Positions 8,256-16,725 of a DNA stretch of 64,000 bases are shown in pieces. The first letter of the stretch is position 1, and the number at the start of each line of letters is the position of its first letter. Source of the DNA: an uncultured Macellibacteroides sp. (lineage in GTDB: Bacteria; Bacteroidota; Bacteroidia; Bacteroidales; Tannerellaceae); NCBI RefSeq assembly GCF_963667135.1, contig NZ_OY762974.1, forward strand, positions 868,001-932,000. Direction: 5' to 3'. The notes beneath the pieces were generated by a model. It had not been told where the DNA came from, did no database searches, and was given only the letters and a program-made list of their open reading frames with translations. Position numbers and translations under genes: made by a program.

Positions 8256-9233
8256 ATGGAAAATAGGAAGTCAAGAATAATACGGACCTATCTTTCTTCC
8301 CGATTTTCAACTGAAACGGAAGAAAAGGTACAGCGATGGATAATTAAGAATAGCAATGCAAATAAAACAGAACAGTCATCTTATGAATATTGGAAGGATC
8401 TGAATGTTGAGCCTGATCAAATGGTTTACGATACATTGAAAAGAGTAAATTCAAGAATCGGATATGTAAATCCCAAAAGAGTAATTCCGATTTACAAAAA
8501 TTTTTTACGTGTAGCTGCGGCTCTTGTTCCTCTGATTATGCTTCTGGGAGGCTACCTATATTACACGTCAGACAATAATAACTGGACAAAAATATCGGTC
8601 GCTTATGGGGAAGAAAAACATTTGTATCTACCTGATAGTTCAGAAATTTGGATTAATTCCGGTACAACAATAAAATATCCAAAAAAATTTGAAGGGAATC
8701 TACGGGCTGTTTATTTAGATGGAGAGGCATATTTTTCTGTTAAAAGAAACCCCAAAAAGCCATTTGTTGTGCGTACCGAACGAATAAATGTTAAGGTCCT
8801 TGGAACAAAATTTAATGTAAAAGCATATACTGGCGATGAAAACACTGTGACAACCCTGACCAGTGGAAAAGTAGAAGTTAACACTCTAACAAATCAGGTT
8901 GCAATATTGAAGCCAAATGAACAGCTTATTCTCAACAATAAAACATCTCAAAAAAACATAAAAAGGGTATCTGTCGAAGAGACAACTGCCTGGATGAGTG
9001 GGCAAATGATATTTACCAATACATCGCTCGATGAAATATTACAAACTCTGGAAAGAAAATTTGATGTTGCATTTAAAATTGACAAATTAGAGTCCTTAAG
9101 CAATAAACATTGTACAGTAAAGTTTTTGAAAAATGATAGCTTAGAAGACATCCTAAATATACTACAAGAAGTTATCAACGGTTTTTCATATAAGATAGAA
9201 AAGAACAAGGTATTTATCAGTATAGATAATTAA
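8256..9233 (+). CDS. FecR-family anti-sigma factor
   Basis: An inner-membrane regulator that binds its ECF sigma in the cytoplasm and senses the TonB receptor from the periplasm. The 325 residues show a cytoplasmic N-terminal region, a transmembrane helix (VAAALVPLIMLLGGYLYY, about residues 88-105), the FecR domain (LPDSSEIWINSGTTIKYP...GEAYFSVKRNPKKPFVV...VLGTKFNVKAY), and a C-terminal STN-like domain (NTSLDEILQTLERKFDVAF). It is 7 bp upstream of the TonB receptor gene, so they form an operon. The likely partner is the sigma factor at 4983. Confidence 0.92.
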   Translation: MENRKSRIIRTYLSSRFSTETEEKVQRWIIKNSNANKTEQSSYEYWKDLNVEPDQMVYDTLKRVNSRIGYVNPKRVIPIYKNFLRVAAALVPLIMLLGGYLYYTSDNNNWTKISVAYGEEKHLYLPDSSEIWINSGTTIKYPKKFEGNLRAVYLDGEAYFSVKRNPKKPFVVRTERINVKVLGTKFNVKAYTGDENTVTTLTSGKVEVNTLTNQVAILKPNEQLILNNKTSQKNIKRVSVEETTAWMSGQMIFTNTSLDEILQTLERKFDVAFKIDKLESLSNKHCTVKFLKNDSLEDILNILQEVINGFSYKIEKNKVFISIDN

Positions 9234-9240
9234 AAGTTAT

Positions 9241-11895
9241 ATGCACAACATATTCTTGTGTACACTCTTTTTTATACTATTAACAATAGAATCGGGTATA
9301 GCACAAAAAACTAAAACAGTATCTTTTGCAAGTGGTAGCGTTACCATTAAAGAGGGAATCAGCCAAATTGAAAAGCAAACAGGTTATAGTATCGCATACG
9401 AGCAGTCGGGATTAAATTTATCACAAGTTGTGTCTTTATCTTTAAAAGAAGGAGACATTAATCAAGCATTGCAACAATTACTAAATGACACCCAATATAC
9501 ATTTAAAATTAAAGGTTATCATATTATTCTGTTCATCGATTCGGAGAAACGTAAATCGAAGATGATGTCAAAGCAAAAACAATTGAGTTTTGAAAAGATT
9601 GTTACAAAGAATCAGGAAGACTATACTTTTACGGGAGAAGTAGTTGACAGCATCAGCCAAGAAGCGCTTGCTTATTCCACTATCTCTCTACTTGACAAAC
9701 AAGGAAATAAACAAGCAGTTGGCATAACAGACGACAAAGGTTTGTTTAAAATAAAAACATCTCAAATGCCATCTCGTCTAGTTATCAGTTTTGTTGGATA
9801 TTCAACCTTCTCAATGAATATAAAAGGAAACGGATCAGTTGGTACAATACAATTATCTCCAAGCGTTCAGGCACTCAAGGGAGCAATAATTACTGCAAAC
9901 TTTATAGAGCATAAAGTAGACAGAGACGTTTACTTTGTAACCGAAAAAATGAGAGAGAAAGCGTCCAATGCAGAAGAATTATTGGATCAGATACACGGCG
10001 TTCGTTTTGACAAGTTGACAAATTCTATTATGGTGGGAACTGAAACGGCTGTGCTTCTCCTGGTAGATGGGATACAACAGTCGGCCGTTTATATTAAAAA
10101 CCTACCACCTAATCGAATCTCTAAAATCGAAGTAATTACCGAACCTGGTGGACGATACGTATCTGACGGATATTCGGCGATCATTAATTTCATTCTGCAA
10201 AAAGATTATGTAGGTTATGACATTAATACGCGCAATTCTTCGATGGTTAGTTTGGGGAATAACAATGCTGGAAACTGGCTAATAAATGATCAACCCGGGA
10301 TCGGAATAACTTATACTAAGAATAAAATAAATACTTTCGCCAACTATTCCTTTGCGCATATACAGATGAACACGCCCGTTTGGAAAAAACAAATTTTCTC
10401 CGATTTATTAGAAATGTATCCTATAAAAGCAGAAGTCGGCAATGCGAATAATCGATATAAATATAAAGCAAATTATGTCGGAGGAGGCATTAGCTATCAG
10501 TTAACACCCAGCCATAGCATCTCATTTCAGGGGGATTATACTTACCAAAATACTGAAGAAAGAAACAGATTAAAGTATAATGTCCTACATATAAAAAATG
10601 ACATTTGGTCGCAAGTGTCCACATTTAGAGAAGATGCAACAAGAGATAAAGATTACGTTGCGACAGTTTTCTATAAAGGCGAATTATTACAACGGCTAAA
10701 GATATACAGCGATTTTACTTACAACTATTATTCAAACAATGTAACCAACGAATTCGAGCATGGACAATATGATTACTCAACCAACGCTTATAACGAAAGT
10801 AAAAACTATATAAAATTCAATTTGGAAGGAGAGTATATCTTTTCCCCAAAGCTCTCTTTAAATCTTGGCTATGCAAATGTGTGGAGAAAATATAAATCAG
10901 AAAACGACGATAACTTTTTATACTTATACTACAATGAATGGAGAAATCAGATTTTTAATTATTTGCAATACAAGGTTAGTAACATATTGACAATTAAAGC
11001 CGGAGTCAACGTGGAATATATAAGAACTTACAGCGAAACAAAAAACAACGATTGGAGTATGCTCCCTTATTTTCAATTGAATTATAAAGCAAACAAAAAT
11101 GTCAACCTGAATGTGTCTTATCAAACCAACAGTTATTACCCTACATTATTCCAGTTAAGCCCACTTACCACAGTTCTTGATTCATTGACAAGGCAATCCG
11201 GTAATCCAGAACTAAAATCAGCAGTTCGGCATACCATTTCAGCTAAACTTACCCTGTGGAATAGGTTTACAATTAAACCTATGGTGAAGTTCACCCCCAA
11301 GCGCATCAGCGAAGTTTATTCAAAAGGTATCTGGGATAATACATTGTTCAGTTCCTTTAAGAATATTAATAGCAAACAATATGTCATTCAGGCTACTTAC
11401 GATCAATCCTTAGGCTGCTATTTCAACCTAAGCAATACACTAACATATTATTATAATAAAGCCAGTTATCAAGAAACAAGTAACTCATACAACGGATGGA
11501 TGTTCGATTCGGAAGTTGGGTATTTCAATCCGAAATGGAATTTCGGTGCGCAGATAGGCTATTATCGCAACATAGACAAAAGCGCGATGCTTCAAGGATA
11601 TCAGATGATTAATCTCGACTCATGGCAAATCACTATCAACAAGCAATTTTGGCAAAAACAGGCATCGTTAATGATTACTTACTTTCCACCTTTATCATGG
11701 GGCGTAAGAGATGAACTAGATAAAGAAATAAATACACCTTTTTACACTGAAAAACAGACTCAGAGCCTAAAACCCTATAGGGATATGCTCATGGTCAAAT
11801 TCAATTTGAGATTTAACAGTGGAAATGTAAAAAGCTTGATAAAACAATCTTCAACAGAAAAAGAAGAAAGAGCAAAAAGAGCTGTCAATTTTTAA
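9241..11895 (+). CDS. TonB-dependent outer-membrane receptor with STN domain
   Basis: An 884-residue outer-membrane beta-barrel protein. After the signal peptide (ending SGIAQ) comes an STN domain for signalling (about residues 30-100), a carboxypeptidase-regulatory-like beta-sandwich (about 130-205), a plug-like segment (LLLVDGIQQSAVYIKNLPPNRISKIEVI) and a barrel of the 'outer membrane beta-barrel family' type. There is no SusD partner, so it does not look like a glycan-import SusCD pair; a small ligand or a signalling role is possible. The STN domain and the FecR gene directly upstream indicate surface signalling to an ECF sigma factor. A weak hairpin follows at 11950. Confidence 0.88.
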   Translation: MHNIFLCTLFFILLTIESGIAQKTKTVSFASGSVTIKEGISQIEKQTGYSIAYEQSGLNLSQVVSLSLKEGDINQALQQLLNDTQYTFKIKGYHIILFIDSEKRKSKMMSKQKQLSFEKIVTKNQEDYTFTGEVVDSISQEALAYSTISLLDKQGNKQAVGITDDKGLFKIKTSQMPSRLVISFVGYSTFSMNIKGNGSVGTIQLSPSVQALKGAIITANFIEHKVDRDVYFVTEKMREKASNAEELLDQIHGVRFDKLTNSIMVGTETAVLLLVDGIQQSAVYIKNLPPNRISKIEVITEPGGRYVSDGYSAIINFILQKDYVGYDINTRNSSMVSLGNNNAGNWLINDQPGIGITYTKNKINTFANYSFAHIQMNTPVWKKQIFSDLLEMYPIKAEVGNANNRYKYKANYVGGGISYQLTPSHSISFQGDYTYQNTEERNRLKYNVLHIKNDIWSQVSTFREDATRDKDYVATVFYKGELLQRLKIYSDFTYNYYSNNVTNEFEHGQYDYSTNAYNESKNYIKFNLEGEYIFSPKLSLNLGYANVWRKYKSENDDNFLYLYYNEWRNQIFNYLQYKVSNILTIKAGVNVEYIRTYSETKNNDWSMLPYFQLNYKANKNVNLNVSYQTNSYYPTLFQLSPLTTVLDSLTRQSGNPELKSAVRHTISAKLTLWNRFTIKPMVKFTPKRISEVYSKGIWDNTLFSSFKNINSKQYVIQATYDQSLGCYFNLSNTLTYYYNKASYQETSNSYNGWMFDSEVGYFNPKWNFGAQIGYYRNIDKSAMLQGYQMINLDSWQITINKQFWQKQASLMITYFPPLSWGVRDELDKEINTPFYTEKQTQSLKPYRDMLMVKFNLRFNSGNVKSLIKQSSTEKEERAKRAVNF

Positions 11896-11949
11896 CGAGA
11901 AGCATTTTTATAATTAGTTGAATAATTCGGAAAAGGAACATATTTACAG

Positions 11950-11976
11950 AAGACGGTATCTAATTAATACCGCCTT
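11950..11976. terminator. Hairpin between convergent genes
   Basis: AAGACGGTAT and ATACCGCCTT form a 10-bp stem with one G-U type mismatch and a short loop, between the TonB receptor and the convergent flavin reductase gene. Stem sequence resembles the terminator at 17108. Confidence 0.6.
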
Positions 11977-11990
11977 CTTAAACCTTTCAT

Positions 11991-12626
11991 TTACCTAATA
12001 AAGTTTGTATATACTTTTTGTACTTTTGCAGGCGCAGGTAACGTGTCTTTTGTCATCGCTCTCATCTTTAGTTGCCATGCCATATTATCTCCAAGCACTT
12101 CCATTATTTGTACACCCTCGTCGTCCTGAACAGCTTCGCCCGGACTTGTTCCATGAATAATATTCCAGTAACAGGAAGTTGCCAACATCATTTCGGAGTA
12201 AGTGAGGTAATGATTCAACGTATCTAGTGTAGACGAACCTCCAGAACGACGTACCGCAACAACGGCCGCTCCAACTTTGTGACGGAAAAAGCCCCCGTTG
12301 CTAAGTGAAACGTAAAACAACCGGTCTAGAAAGCTTTTCATTGTTCCCGCCACACCTGAATAGTACACAGGAGAGGAAAGAATAATGCCATCAGCATCTT
12401 TCATTATTTGAATCCACTCATTTAACGGATCGGTCGTAATACTACATTTCTCGTCTCTTGTCCTGCTGCATTTACCGCAAGCCAGACAACCTCTTACAGC
12501 TTTGTTTCCCACATGGAGAATTTCAAAATCTATGCCATTTTCCTTTAATTTCCTTCCAATCACATTAAGTGCTTGATAAGTGTTGCCTTCTTTGTGAGGA
12601 CTTCCGTTAACTGCTACAACTTTCAT
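11991..12626 (-). CDS. Flavodoxin-like NAD(P)H-dependent FMN reductase
   Basis: A 211-residue cytoplasmic flavoprotein. The N-terminus MKVVAVNGSPHKEGNTYQAL is the FMN phosphate-binding loop of the family. A CxxCxxC-like cluster (GCLACGKCSRTRDEKC) follows near residues 45-60, and SPVYYSGVAGTMKSFLDRLF is the second FMN-contact region. These are the marks of the 'flavodoxin family/iron-sulfur flavoprotein-like' oxidoreductases; the natural electron acceptor cannot be told. I start it at ATG 12626; the in-frame extension to 12728 adds a hydrophobic tail before the conserved start and is not part of the family. Confidence 0.88.
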   Translation of the reverse strand: MKVVAVNGSPHKEGNTYQALNVIGRKLKENGIDFEILHVGNKAVRGCLACGKCSRTRDEKCSITTDPLNEWIQIMKDADGIILSSPVYYSGVAGTMKSFLDRLFYVSLSNGGFFRHKVGAAVVAVRRSGGSSTLDTLNHYLTYSEMMLATSCYWNIIHGTSPGEAVQDDEGVQIMEVLGDNMAWQLKMRAMTKDTLPAPAKVQKVYTNFIR

Positions 12627-12864
12627 TTCTATATTTACTTTTGAACTTTTATAAGAGACAGGGTAATATGGAATTATTCCATAATAACAGAACAAAAGTA
12701 CACCTAATATGGCAGAGATAAAAATCAAATAATACTGAATAGTCTAATGCCATTACGAATTGAAGTTGTATGAATATTTGTTTATGTTGAATAAAAAGAT
12801 CAGAAATTTTAATGAATAAGTATATTATCTCCTTAATGTTGCTGGATTATTAACATTGAAATAG

Positions 12865-12872
12865 TATCTTTG
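12865..12872 (+). promoter_or_regulatory. Bacteroidota -7 promoter box
   Basis: TATCTTTG fits TAnnTTTG, with a TTG about 23 nt upstream. It lies 30 nt before the ATG of the lipoprotein gene at 12903. Confidence 0.55.
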
Positions 12873-12902
12873 GCAACTCAATCGAATTAACTTTTTTGCA
12901 CT

Positions 12903-13427
12903 ATGAAAATTGCTGTATATTTATTCTTGTCTTTAATGCTTTTCTCCTGCACAAAAACCGAACAAGTAGACAGTGAAGCTGTTTATCAAAGTCTCACTCC
13001 CGACCAACAAGATGTATGGGACTACTTTATCAGATACAATAACACTACAGAGGTAGCGACTGTAGGAGTTACAGAATTACTTGATTTAGGCGGGGAAATT
13101 TCAGGATTCGACCAATTGCGGGTGCCTCTGTCATTTTACGGAGACGTTCTTGTAATAGACGAAACAGACGAATATCTACCAAGAATGGGTGAAGGTATTC
13201 CGTTTAGCCAACTTACTTTATTACACCTGATTGATCAGCGAAAAGGCGAATGCGCACCCTTAATAGACGACATGTTTAACGACTTAGATTACAATCCGCG
13301 CATGAGACCATCACGTACAAAAATATTTTTTAGTGAAGGTGGTTTTTACGAGTACATTTACTATGATAGAATACCATCCAAAACAAGACCAGGAATTACG
13401 TACAACGTAGATTTCGAAATACTCTGA
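12903..13427 (+). CDS. Lipoprotein of unknown function
   Basis: A 174-residue predicted lipoprotein: MKIAVYLFLSLMLFSC is a clear lipid-attachment signal. The mature part is acidic (QSLTPDQQDVWDYFIRYNN and later DDMFNDLDYNPRMRPSRTK) with no domain I recognise. It ends 14 bp before the left end of the insertion sequence, inside the flank that used to carry the stop codon of the convergent beta-lactamase gene, so the two genes were originally tail to tail with a 2-bp gap. It appears intact and has its own promoter. Confidence 0.65.
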   Translation: MKIAVYLFLSLMLFSCTKTEQVDSEAVYQSLTPDQQDVWDYFIRYNNTTEVATVGVTELLDLGGEISGFDQLRVPLSFYGDVLVIDETDEYLPRMGEGIPFSQLTLLHLIDQRKGECAPLIDDMFNDLDYNPRMRPSRTKIFFSEGGFYEYIYYDRIPSKTRPGITYNVDFEIL

Positions 13428-13433
13428 CTTTAA

Positions 13434-13441
13434 TCGATAAT
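13434..13441. repeat. Left copy of 8-bp target-site duplication
   Basis: TCGATAAT directly abuts the left inverted repeat of the ISL3-type element. An identical copy abuts its right end at 14835-14842. Confidence 0.92.
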
Positions 13442-13493
13442 GGATCAAGCCGAAAAGTTGGGGGGTAATAGAAAAGGAGCTACATTTGCAGCT

Positions 13494-13847
13494 ATGGAAA
13501 CAGGCTATGAATTGCTATTGCCGGAAGGCGTATTAAAATACTTTGAAGTAGTATTTGCAGAAAAGACAAGTTCGACCATTACCATTCATCTGGAAGAACT
13601 CAATATTATTCCTGAGGAATATAAAGAAGATAAACTTGAATCAAAAGGATTTTATCCCAGTGTAGCCATACAAGACTATCCCCTACGAGGGAAAGTGGTG
13701 ATTCTGCAGGTAAGGCGTAGAAGGTGGACCAATCATAGCACAGGGGATATTGTCTGCAGGAATTGGGATATGGTAGCTAAAGGAACTCGTTTGACGCAAG
13801 AATTTGCGTCTTTTTTAAAAGAATTACATAGATACTCATCCTGTTAG
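13494..13847 (+). CDS. ISAon1-type transposase N-terminal region protein
   Basis: The first ORF of the element. The frame is open from an ATG at 13440, but that codon is made at the junction (AT from the target, G from the element), so the native start is more likely ATG 13494 (METGYELLLP), giving 117 residues. It is basic near the end (ILQVRRRRWTNH) and, by position, would be the DNA-binding N-terminus of the transposase. The second ORF is open from 13819 in the +1 frame, so the two overlap by about 30 nt around a run TTTTTTAAAAG, where a +1 (or -2) shift would fuse them. Confidence 0.75.
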   Translation: METGYELLLPEGVLKYFEVVFAEKTSSTITIHLEELNIIPEEYKEDKLESKGFYPSVAIQDYPLRGKVVILQVRRRRWTNHSTGDIVCRNWDMVAKGTRLTQEFASFLKELHRYSSC

Positions 13848-14811
13848 CTGTCGTACTGTTGGTGAATTTTATGGTGTAGACGGGAAGCAATTGGAAGAAC
13901 AATACCGGCTCTTCTTATCTGACTTCTATGAGTGGGACCAACGGGAACACGCAGACAAATGGGTTCTTTTCCCCGAAAACATTGGCTCCCATCTGAGTCT
14001 GGATGAAACGGCTCTGACTTATGATGAACTTTATACGATTCTCACCAATAAGCAAGCCAAAGGTAAAAAAGGAAGTATCGTCGCTATCGTAAAAGGGACC
14101 ATGGCCTCTGATGTTCTTGACGTTTTAAACAGAATCAATCATTCTAAACGACTAAAAGTCAAAGAAGTTACAATCGATATGGCCGCCAATATGGAGATGA
14201 TCGTTCGGCGGGCGTTTCCCAAAGCAACTCTTGTTACCGACCGTTTTCATGTACAAAAGCTAGCCACTGAAGCATTGCAGGACATCCGTGTGGTACATCG
14301 CTGGGAGGCAATCGAACAGGAAAGTAAAGAGATGGAGTTAGCTAAAGAAGCCGGAAGAAAGTATTCTCCTGAAATTCTGAAAAACGGTGAAACCCGTAAA
14401 CAACTTTTGGCAAGAAGCCGCTACCTGCTATTTAAAACAGAGAATAAATGGACTCCGAATCAAAGGGCCAGAGCTGAAGTCCTTTTTCATTGGTATCCTT
14501 CCCTGGAAAGATCTTACAACCTGACCATGCAGCTCAGACATATCTATCATACCGTGAAAGAAAAAGTAGTTGCGTTTACTCGTCTGGCACACTGGTATGA
14601 ACAGATTGAACAAGCGGGGTTTAAACAGTTCAACACTGTAAAAAGATCAATCTCGGCACACTATCAAACAATCATCAATTACTTTGACAATCGGTCGACA
14701 AATGCTTCGGCTGAATCTTTCAACGCTAAAATAAAAAGTTTCAGGGCATGCCTGAGAGGGGTAAAGAATATTTCCTATTTTCTTTTTAGATTAACCAATA
14801 TTTATGCATAG
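13819..14811 (+). CDS. ISL3-family (ISAon1-like) DDE transposase
   Basis: Catalyses movement of the element. The frame is open from 13819, after a TAA, and has no ATG at its start; TTG 13891 is the first plausible stand-alone start, but synthesis by frameshift from the upstream ORF is more likely. Catalytic residues can be placed: Asp in SLDETALTYDE, Asp in VTIDMAANMEM and Glu in ASAESFNAKIKSF, with the conserved VTDRFHVQKLATEAL between. It ends 23 bp inside the right end of the element. The frame is intact, so the element may still be active. Confidence 0.85.
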   Translation, partial: KNYIDTHPVSCRTVGEFYGVDGKQLEEQYRLFLSDFYEWDQREHADKWVLFPENIGSHLSLDETALTYDELYTILTNKQAKGKKGSIVAIVKGTMASDVLDVLNRINHSKRLKVKEVTIDMAANMEMIVRRAFPKATLVTDRFHVQKLATEALQDIRVVHRWEAIEQESKEMELAKEAGRKYSPEILKNGETRKQLLARSRYLLFKTENKWTPNQRARAEVLFHWYPSLERSYNLTMQLRHIYHTVKEKVVAFTRLAHWYEQIEQAGFKQFNTVKRSISAHYQTIINYFDNRSTNASAESFNAKIKSFRACLRGVKNISYFLFRLTNIYA

Positions 14812-15691
14812 CCCCCAACTTTTCGGGTTGATCCTCGATAATACCCAAATCTCTGAAAACAGTCATTGTAATTTCTTTTCTGCAAGTTCCAAAATTGGGG
14901 TTATTGGATTTTTCGTCTTGTAAAAGACGTGTGGCAAAAAAATAAACTGTTTTATTTTTCTCTAAATAGCCTACCCACCAACCGATATTAATTCCATTTT
15001 TACTTGTCCAGCCTGTTTTAGCATGAATAACATAGCCATCTTTTTGCTCTACAACCATTACTCTTCTTACAATTTCCATATGCTCCCTTGAAAAAGGTAA
15101 TTTGTTTTCATACAATTTTCTCACAAATTGAACCTGGTTAACCGGCGAAATACCTAATGCTCCGAAGTTCCAAAAATCATCTCCCCGATGAGAGAGGTTG
15201 AGATTCCCATAATTACAACTGGTCAAATACTTTTTATAATTATCCTTGCCAATTCTTTTCGCTAATTCAATGAACACCCAAACTGCAGAAACATCAAAAG
15301 CTTCTTTAACAGCCATATCATGATAAATTTCCGGTCTATACCCATATTCGGCCGTATCTGTTCGTTCTGCCCATTGCACTATCTCATTCTCATCAGCAAT
15401 AACATCTGTTTCCAACGCAACAAGAAGATTTAGTATTTTGAAGGTTGATGCGGGAAGCGTTTCCATTTTCGGTCCAATGGTATCAGATACAATCCATTGT
15501 TGTTTATTATTGTCGAAAATCACGATCGAACCATTCGCATTGCAGTTCTTAAAATGTTTTTGTAAATCATTTTTTACCACATAAACAGCTTTGTTTGAGG
15601 TAATCAAGAAACTGTCAGTTCTATAATCCGACGAGCAAAAGAATAGAATTCCGCTAATTAATATCACTAAAAATAAATACCTGGCTTTCAT
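14786..15691 (-). CDS. Class D (OXA-type) beta-lactamase with IS-derived C-terminus
   Basis: Serine beta-lactamase that hydrolyses penicillins and related beta-lactams in the periplasm. All class D motifs are present: STFK at 82-85 (Ser82 nucleophile, Lys85 carbamylated), SAV at 135-137, YGN at 161-163, W174 in WNFG, and KTGW at 225-228. The N-terminus MKARYLFLVILISGILFFC is a signal peptide, possibly of the lipoprotein type. The last 16 residues (EDQPEKLGAMHKYWLI) come from the right end of the ISL3 element. Removing the element and one target copy restores DLGIID and a TAA, so the original protein was 286 residues. All catalytic motifs are upstream of the change, so activity is plausible. 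The spectrum cannot be predicted. Confidence 0.93.
   Translation of the reverse strand: MKARYLFLVILISGILFFCSSDYRTDSFLITSNKAVYVVKNDLQKHFKNCNANGSIVIFDNNKQQWIVSDTIGPKMETLPASTFKILNLLVALETDVIADENEIVQWAERTDTAEYGYRPEIYHDMAVKEAFDVSAVWVFIELAKRIGKDNYKKYLTSCNYGNLNLSHRGDDFWNFGALGISPVNQVQFVRKLYENKLPFSREHMEIVRRVMVVEQKDGYVIHAKTGWTSKNGINIGWWVGYLEKNKTVYFFATRLLQDEKSNNPNFGTCRKEITMTVFRDLGIIEDQPEKLGAMHKYWLI
14835..14842. repeat. Right copy of 8-bp target-site duplication
   Basis: TCGATAAT abuts the right end of the element and lies within the beta-lactamase reading frame (codons for the last Ile residues). Confidence 0.92.
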
Positions 15692-15746
15692 ATTATTTTA
15701 CGTTAAGATTATCACAATAATTCTCCAAATGTAATGTTTATTTTAG

Positions 15747-15767
15747 AAATGTCCGTTTTTTACAAGT
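15747..15767 (+). promoter_or_regulatory. Putative operator shared by the AraC and VOC genes, copy 1
   Basis: A 21-bp stretch containing TTTTTTACAAGT, repeated with two mismatches at 16632-16652. In both places it begins exactly 40 nt before a TAnnTTTG box (here TATCTTTG at 15787-15794), so it covers the -33 region. Probably a binding site of the adjacent AraC-type regulator. Confidence 0.5.
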
Positions 15768-15830
15768 TTGAGAAATGGGACAGTTATATCTTTGCTAATT
15801 TCTAACTATAAAAACGTACTTTTGCAATAA

Positions 15831-16625
15831 ATGGAACAGTTTCAAATTATACAGCCATCGCTGTTGCTTGCCCCCTATGTAAAGCAATATTGGTTTCTGA
15901 AAACAGATATTGCCTCTCAGCCGCAGCAACGTATTATTCCTCACGGAAGTATTTGTCTCATTTTCCATAAAGGAAGCAACTTGTATTCTTTGTCAAAACA
16001 TGAATTGCAGCCCATGGCATTTATCAGCGGACAATCCACTGGATATTCTGACCTGCTGCAAACTGGAACAGTTGATATGATTTCTGTTACTTTTCAACCT
16101 CACGGAGCCAAAGCATTTTTCTCGATGCCGATGACCGAAATACAAGAGGCAACCATCTCTATCAGTGAAATAAATGATCCTGACTTAAATGAATTACAAG
16201 ACCGACTTATCAATTTGCACGACAATGCGTTGTGTACACGATTGATTGAATCTTTTTTGATAAAGCGATTATGTGTAACCAAGGTCTATAATCAGCAACG
16301 GATGTCCGACGTAATACAATCAATTAACAACGGACAAATGGATATTGAAAAACTTGCCAATACCAGTTGTTTAAGTTACAAACAGTTTAAACGGATATTT
16401 GCCGAATATATAGGTGCAAATCCAAAAGATTTCCTGCGGATTATCCGGTTTCAGAAAGCACTCTATACACTCCAGATCCGTCCGCAAACAAATCTTACCC
16501 AGCTTGCATTTGAATGCGGGTACTATGACCAGCCGCATCTGATCAAAGAATTCAAATCTTTTTCCGGTTTTACGCCAGGAGAATACATCGCTGTTTGCGC
16601 CCCCTATTCCGACTATTTTTCATAA
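15831..16625 (+). CDS. AraC-family transcriptional regulator
   Basis: A 264-residue cytoplasmic DNA-binding protein. The N-terminal half (LAPYVKQYWFLKTD...RIIPHGSICLIFH...FISGQSTGY) is the sensing domain seen in many Bacteroidota AraC regulators; the C-terminal half has the two HTH motifs (DIEKLANTSCLSYKQFKRIF and LTQLAFECGYYDQPHLIKEF) with the closing FSGFTPGEY. It directly precedes a VOC-family gene, with a shared upstream element, so it probably controls itself and that gene. A second possible -7 box, TACTTTTG, lies at 15817-15824. The effector is unknown. Confidence 0.9.
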   Translation: MEQFQIIQPSLLLAPYVKQYWFLKTDIASQPQQRIIPHGSICLIFHKGSNLYSLSKHELQPMAFISGQSTGYSDLLQTGTVDMISVTFQPHGAKAFFSMPMTEIQEATISISEINDPDLNELQDRLINLHDNALCTRLIESFLIKRLCVTKVYNQQRMSDVIQSINNGQMDIEKLANTSCLSYKQFKRIFAEYIGANPKDFLRIIRFQKALYTLQIRPQTNLTQLAFECGYYDQPHLIKEFKSFSGFTPGEYIAVCAPYSDYFS

Positions 16626-16631
16626 CATAGA

Positions 16632-16652
16632 GAATGTCCTTTTTTTACAAGT
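16632..16652 (+). promoter_or_regulatory. Putative operator shared by the AraC and VOC genes, copy 2
   Basis: Matches the 21-bp stretch at 15747-15767 at 19 positions, again with TTTTTTACAAGT, and again begins 40 nt before a -7 box (TACTTTTG, 16672-16679). Confidence 0.5.
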
Positions 16653-16725
16653 CAAACGAAATACTCATTCCTACTTTTGTCGTGTCAATTGACTTTACAA
16701 AATCAACAAATTTAAATGAAATGAG

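Larger units (their letters stand above)
13442..14834 (+). mobile_element. ISL3-type insertion sequence, ISAon1-like
   Basis: A 1393-bp element bounded by inverted repeats of about 23 bp (left end GGATCAAGCCGAAAAG, right end complement GGATCAACCCGAAAAG; one mismatch at position 8). It is flanked by a perfect 8-bp target duplication, the size expected for ISL3. It carries an N-terminal-region ORF and the DDE transposase ORF in different frames. Identical target duplications and near-perfect ends suggest a fairly recent insertion. It landed in the final codons of the class D beta-lactamase gene. Confidence 0.93.

Noticed and set aside
13440-13442. ATG at 13440 as the native start of the IS N-terminal ORF
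   Set aside because: Two of its three bases belong to the target duplication, so it exists only by chance of the insertion site.
13811-13817. TTTTTTA as a standard -1 frameshift site in the IS
   Set aside because: The -1 frame meets a TAG at 13829; the DDE ORF is in the +1 frame, so this heptamer alone cannot join the two.
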